Both the position numbers and the translations under genes were made by a program. Source: SZUA-430 sp034440355 (lineage in GTDB: Bacteria; Pseudomonadota; Alphaproteobacteria; Micropepsales; Micropepsaceae). From it: a stretch of 8,344 bases of DNA. Location of the stretch: the NCBI GenBank assembly GCA_034440355.1, contig JAWXBY010000161.1, positions 1 to 8,344 of the forward strand, given 5' to 3'. Each line of letters opens with the position of its first letter. Positions within the stretch are counted from its first letter, which is position 1. The notes under the pieces are model-generated. The model ran no database searches. It saw nothing but the letters and a program-made list of their open reading frames with translations, and was not told where the DNA came from. Below, piece after piece: positions 6,157 to 8,344 of this stretch.

Positions 6157-6324
6157 TTACTTGATTTTGCCTTCGACGTATTCGACGTGCTTGCGCACGA
6201 CCGGGTCGTACTTCTTGACCTTGAACTTGTCGGTCATGGTGCGCGAGTTCTTCTTCGCGACGTAGAAGTGGCCGGTGCCGGCGGACGAATTCAGCCGGAT
6301 CTTGATCGTGGTGGGCTTCGCCAT
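6157..6324 (-). CDS. rpmG: 50S ribosomal protein L33
   Basis: Small basic protein of the large ribosomal subunit, 55 residues, reading MAKPTTIKIRLNSSAGTGHF, then YVAKKNSR, TMTDKFKVKKYDP and VVRKHVEYVEGKIK. The TGHFYVAKKN and KKYDPVVRKHV blocks identify L33. It lacks the two Cys pairs of the zinc-binding version, so it is the zinc-independent type and should not respond to zinc limitation. The ATG at 6324 gives the family's full length; AAGGCG lies 9 bases upstream. It converges on pleD across a shared terminator, an order familiar from other alphaproteobacteria. A candidate promoter lies at 6392-6419, and read-through from the MFS gene is also possible because no terminator is seen between them. 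Confidence 0.96.
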   Translation of the reverse strand: MAKPTTIKIRLNSSAGTGHFYVAKKNSRTMTDKFKVKKYDPVVRKHVEYVEGKIK

Positions 6325-6391
6325 TGTCTTAGTCGCCTTGGTCTTGCCGCGCTGCCGTGTCGGGCGCGCTGGCGGTCAATTGGAGGGCGAG

Positions 6392-6419
6392 AACCTACTG
6401 ATCGACGGGGGGAAGTCAA
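6392..6419 (-). promoter_or_regulatory. Candidate sigma-70-type promoter of rpmG
   Basis: On the minus strand TTGACT (6419-6414) is separated by 16 bases from TAGGTT (6397-6392). The pair begins one base after the stop codon of the MFS gene and predicts a leader of roughly 60 bases before rpmG. Similar TTGAC-led promoters drive housekeeping genes in Rhizobiales. The -10 element is only a partial match. Confidence 0.45.
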
Positions 6420-6420
6420 G

Positions 6421-7611
6421 CTAACTGCCGCCTGCCTGGGGGCGGGGAAAGGTCGCGGTCCGGTAGGCGACCACCACCAGAAAAGCCGCAGAAATGAGCC
6501 CCACAACGGCAGCTAGACCGTGCGGGTTCCAGAGGTCGATGGCGACGCCGCCCAGGCCTGGGCCGACCAGTGTGCCGATGGCGTAGAGGATCGAGAAGGC
6601 GGCGTTGGCGGCGGCGAGGTCTGAGCCTTTGAAGTTCGAGCCCAGGTGGGCCAGGCCGACCGAGTAGAGGCCGGCGATGAAGCCGCCCCAGACGAAGGCG
6701 AGGATCAGGGCGGGCCAGCCTGCGCCTTGGGTGACGGGCAGCAGGACCGCGCCTGCTAGCGCTACGGCGCCGCAGAGGAGCATGACGTGACGCCGGTCGA
6801 CCTTGTCGGCAAGCCAGCCGATGAGCGGCTGGAGGGTCATGTTGCCGAGGCCCCACGCCGTGATGAGCAAGGTTGCCGACACGTCGGCCGCACCCAAGCG
6901 AACGGCGTAGATGATCAGGAAGCTGCCCAAGCATATCTCTATCGCGCCATAGGCGAGGCCCGCGGCGGCAGCTGACGGCGAGCGCAGGACGAAACCGAAC
7001 ATGGCGCGGGCGCCGGCGTGTTCGACCGGCGGGATGAGGCGGCGGGCTATGATGAGCGGGATCATCGCGGTCATGATCATGGCGCTGCCGGCGATGAAAG
7101 GCTCCCATCCTGTCGTGCCGAGGAATTGGATGATGATGGGGCCAAGCGCGAAACCGGCGGAGACCAGCGAGGCGTAGATTCCGACGAGACGGCCGCGCAC
7201 GGCATCCGTTGCGATTTGGTTGATCCATAGTTCGCTGACGAGAAAGAGCCCCTGCAGCGCGCAGTTCAGCGTGAAGCGAAGGACGAACCAGAGCGCGAGA
7301 TCGTTCGTGGCGCGGAAGCCGAGCAGCGAGACCGCGGCGACGACGTAGCAGCCGATCAGGAACCTGACCGTTCCGATTCGTGCAGCCAATGTTGGGATGA
7401 ATGGTGTGAAGGCCAGCATCGCGAGCGCGCCGAAGGCGGCGTTGATGCCGTTCATCGTGCCGGAGACGCCGTTGCGTTCCATGATCAGCGACAGCAGCGG
7501 CAGCGACAAGCCCATGCCGACGCCGTTGGCGAAGATGCAGGCGTAGACCGCGCCGAGGCTGAGCGCGCGGTCGCGCCTGCTAAGATTCGTCGCGTCGAAG
7601 GCTTCAGTCAT
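6421..7611 (-). CDS. MFS transporter, 12 predicted membrane helices, substrate unknown
   Basis: Inner-membrane carrier of the major facilitator superfamily, 396 residues. Hydrophobic segments can be placed at about 18-42, 55-75, 84-102, 104-128, 140-161, 170-190, 215-238, 245-266, 275-292, 297-320, 335-355 and 365-385, giving the usual 6+6 arrangement with a polar loop near 190-210. The loop after helix 8 carries GWLADKVDRRH (265-275), a good copy of MFS motif A; the corresponding first-half loop (PTLAARIG) is degenerate. Helices 4-5 include SELWINQIATDAVRGRLVG, resembling the YcaD-like group, but this does not give a substrate. The ATG lies inside the last eight bases of the Nudix gene, so translation is probably coupled. 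A detoxifying or metabolite-export role beside a Nudix hydrolase would be a guess. Confidence 0.88.
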   Translation of the reverse strand: MTEAFDATNLSRRDRALSLGAVYACIFANGVGMGLSLPLLSLIMERNGVSGTMNGINAAFGALAMLAFTPFIPTLAARIGTVRFLIGCYVVAAVSLLGFRATNDLALWFVLRFTLNCALQGLFLVSELWINQIATDAVRGRLVGIYASLVSAGFALGPIIIQFLGTTGWEPFIAGSAMIMTAMIPLIIARRLIPPVEHAGARAMFGFVLRSPSAAAAGLAYGAIEICLGSFLIIYAVRLGAADVSATLLITAWGLGNMTLQPLIGWLADKVDRRHVMLLCGAVALAGAVLLPVTQGAGWPALILAFVWGGFIAGLYSVGLAHLGSNFKGSDLAAANAAFSILYAIGTLVGPGLGGVAIDLWNPHGLAAVVGLISAAFLVVVAYRTATFPRPQAGGS

Positions 7612-8269
7612 CCGCCGACTTTGCCAGCGGCTTGTTGCGGCGGTAGCGGAAGAAGGGGGCGTCGCGCAGATGGCCGCGTTCGGCGGCGGCGAGTTCTTTC
7701 AGGATGAACTGTGTGACGTCGATGGTCGGCAACGTGAGCGCGTCTTCGATGGGGTACCAGTCGAGGACATCGAGTTCACCGTTGCTGCGCACTTCGCCCA
7801 GCACGTCTTCGCCGTCGGCGAGGAAGAAGCGGGCGTGGAAACGTCTTGGCGCCGATGTCGGCGTGATCGCGCGGCCGAGGAAGCGCAAGCGATCATGTGC
7901 CGGCGCGAGGCCTTGGGCCGCGAAGTGCGCCCACGCGCCGTCGTGCGTGCCGACGTCGCCAGGCGCCGCGATCAGCAAACCCGTCTCCTCGAACGTTTCG
8001 CGTATCGCCGCGGTGGCAAGCGCACGCGCCGTCACCGGTGTGCAGCCGCCGCGCGTGCAGAGGTCGTTCAGCGTCTGCGCGCTGAGCGGAGCCGCCGGCG
8101 TGACCGCGGCATCCGCTTTGTCGACGCGGCCGCCGGGGAAGACGTAGGCCTCGGGGAATGCGGCCGCTCTCGATGGGCGGCGGCCCATGAGAATTTGCGT
8201 GACGCCGTCGCGCTTGCGCGTGAGCACAAGCGACGCGGCGTGACGCGGTGTGACGGGACGGGTCTGCAT
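7604..8269 (-). CDS. Nudix hydrolase, NUDT19-like, with an interrupted Nudix box
   Basis: Probable metal-dependent diphosphatase of 221 residues; the nearest well-known relatives (NUDT19-type) cleave CoA and acyl-CoA, but the substrate here is unproven. FPGGRVD (44-50) gives the Gly start of the Nudix box, and the catalytic helix is AAIRETFEETGLLI (87-100) with E91, E94 and E95. About 36 residues are inserted between the two halves, a known trait of this subgroup. ITPTSAPRRFHARFFLA (135-151) matches the subgroup's ITP...PRRFxxRFF block. The ATG at 8269 is preferred to a TTG at 8326 because GGAAG precedes it and homology begins soon after. The 75 bases from here to the window edge show no clear promoter or upstream gene end. 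It overlaps the MFS gene by eight bases. Confidence 0.88.
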   Translation of the reverse strand: MQTRPVTPRHAASLVLTRKRDGVTQILMGRRPSRAAAFPEAYVFPGGRVDKADAAVTPAAPLSAQTLNDLCTRGGCTPVTARALATAAIRETFEETGLLIAAPGDVGTHDGAWAHFAAQGLAPAHDRLRFLGRAITPTSAPRRFHARFFLADGEDVLGEVRSNGELDVLDWYPIEDALTLPTIDVTQFILKELAAAERGHLRDAPFFRYRRNKPLAKSADD

Positions 8270-8344
8270 CCTGCTTCCGAATAGCGATCTACCCAGGTTG
8301 AAGCATGCCGACGCCGGCCGAAGCAAATCTCCCCTCGCCCGCCC

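Noticed and set aside
6416..7228. A 270-codon frame on the minus strand inside the MFS gene
   Set aside because: Same strand but shifted relative to the transporter; the product is almost entirely Arg, Pro and His, with no family resemblance. It is a GC-driven shadow frame.

Overview
The window is an ordinary-looking, GC-rich piece of an alphaproteobacterial chromosome. The strongest indicators are a divK-pleD pair whose proteins closely resemble the Caulobacter cell-cycle proteins, a DUF3572 gene divergent from divK, rpmG just beyond pleD, and a DNA polymerase IV with the amino-terminal zinc finger seen in rhizobial DinB proteins. The order Hyphomicrobiales (Rhizobiales) or a near relative is my best guess; genus cannot be told from this.

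Layout, left to right. (1) The 3' end of an N-carbamoylputrescine amidase gene (aguB, + strand) enters from the left edge and runs 37 bases into the end of a convergent gene for a small stand-alone GGDEF protein. (2) A compact minus-strand gene chain reads DUF3572 -> HAD-family hydrolase -> mak (fructokinase) -> dinB, with each start overlapping the preceding stop by 7, 1 and 4 bases. The GGDEF gene follows after 118 bases that include a small hairpin. (3) A 188-base divergent region separates this chain from divK-pleD on the + strand and holds an AT-rich core beside a perfect inverted repeat. (4) pleD ends at a strong, apparently bidirectional intrinsic terminator. (5) Beyond it, on the minus strand, come rpmG (ribosomal protein L33, 55 residues), a 12-helix MFS transporter and a NUDT19-like Nudix hydrolase. 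The last two overlap by 8 bases, and rpmG appears to have its own promoter just after the MFS stop codon.

Togetherness. DivK and PleD are response regulators of the alphaproteobacterial polarity and cell-cycle phosphorelay; PleD makes c-di-GMP. The second GGDEF protein means the window encodes two probable diguanylate cyclases. The DUF3572-HAD-mak-dinB chain joins sugar phosphorylation, an unassigned phosphatase-like enzyme and translesion DNA synthesis; the sequence shows co-translation but no common pathway. I see no tRNA, rRNA, CRISPR array, insertion sequence, prophage gene or toxin-antitoxin pair, and no convincing new system. The findings are second-look items on otherwise conserved chromosome.
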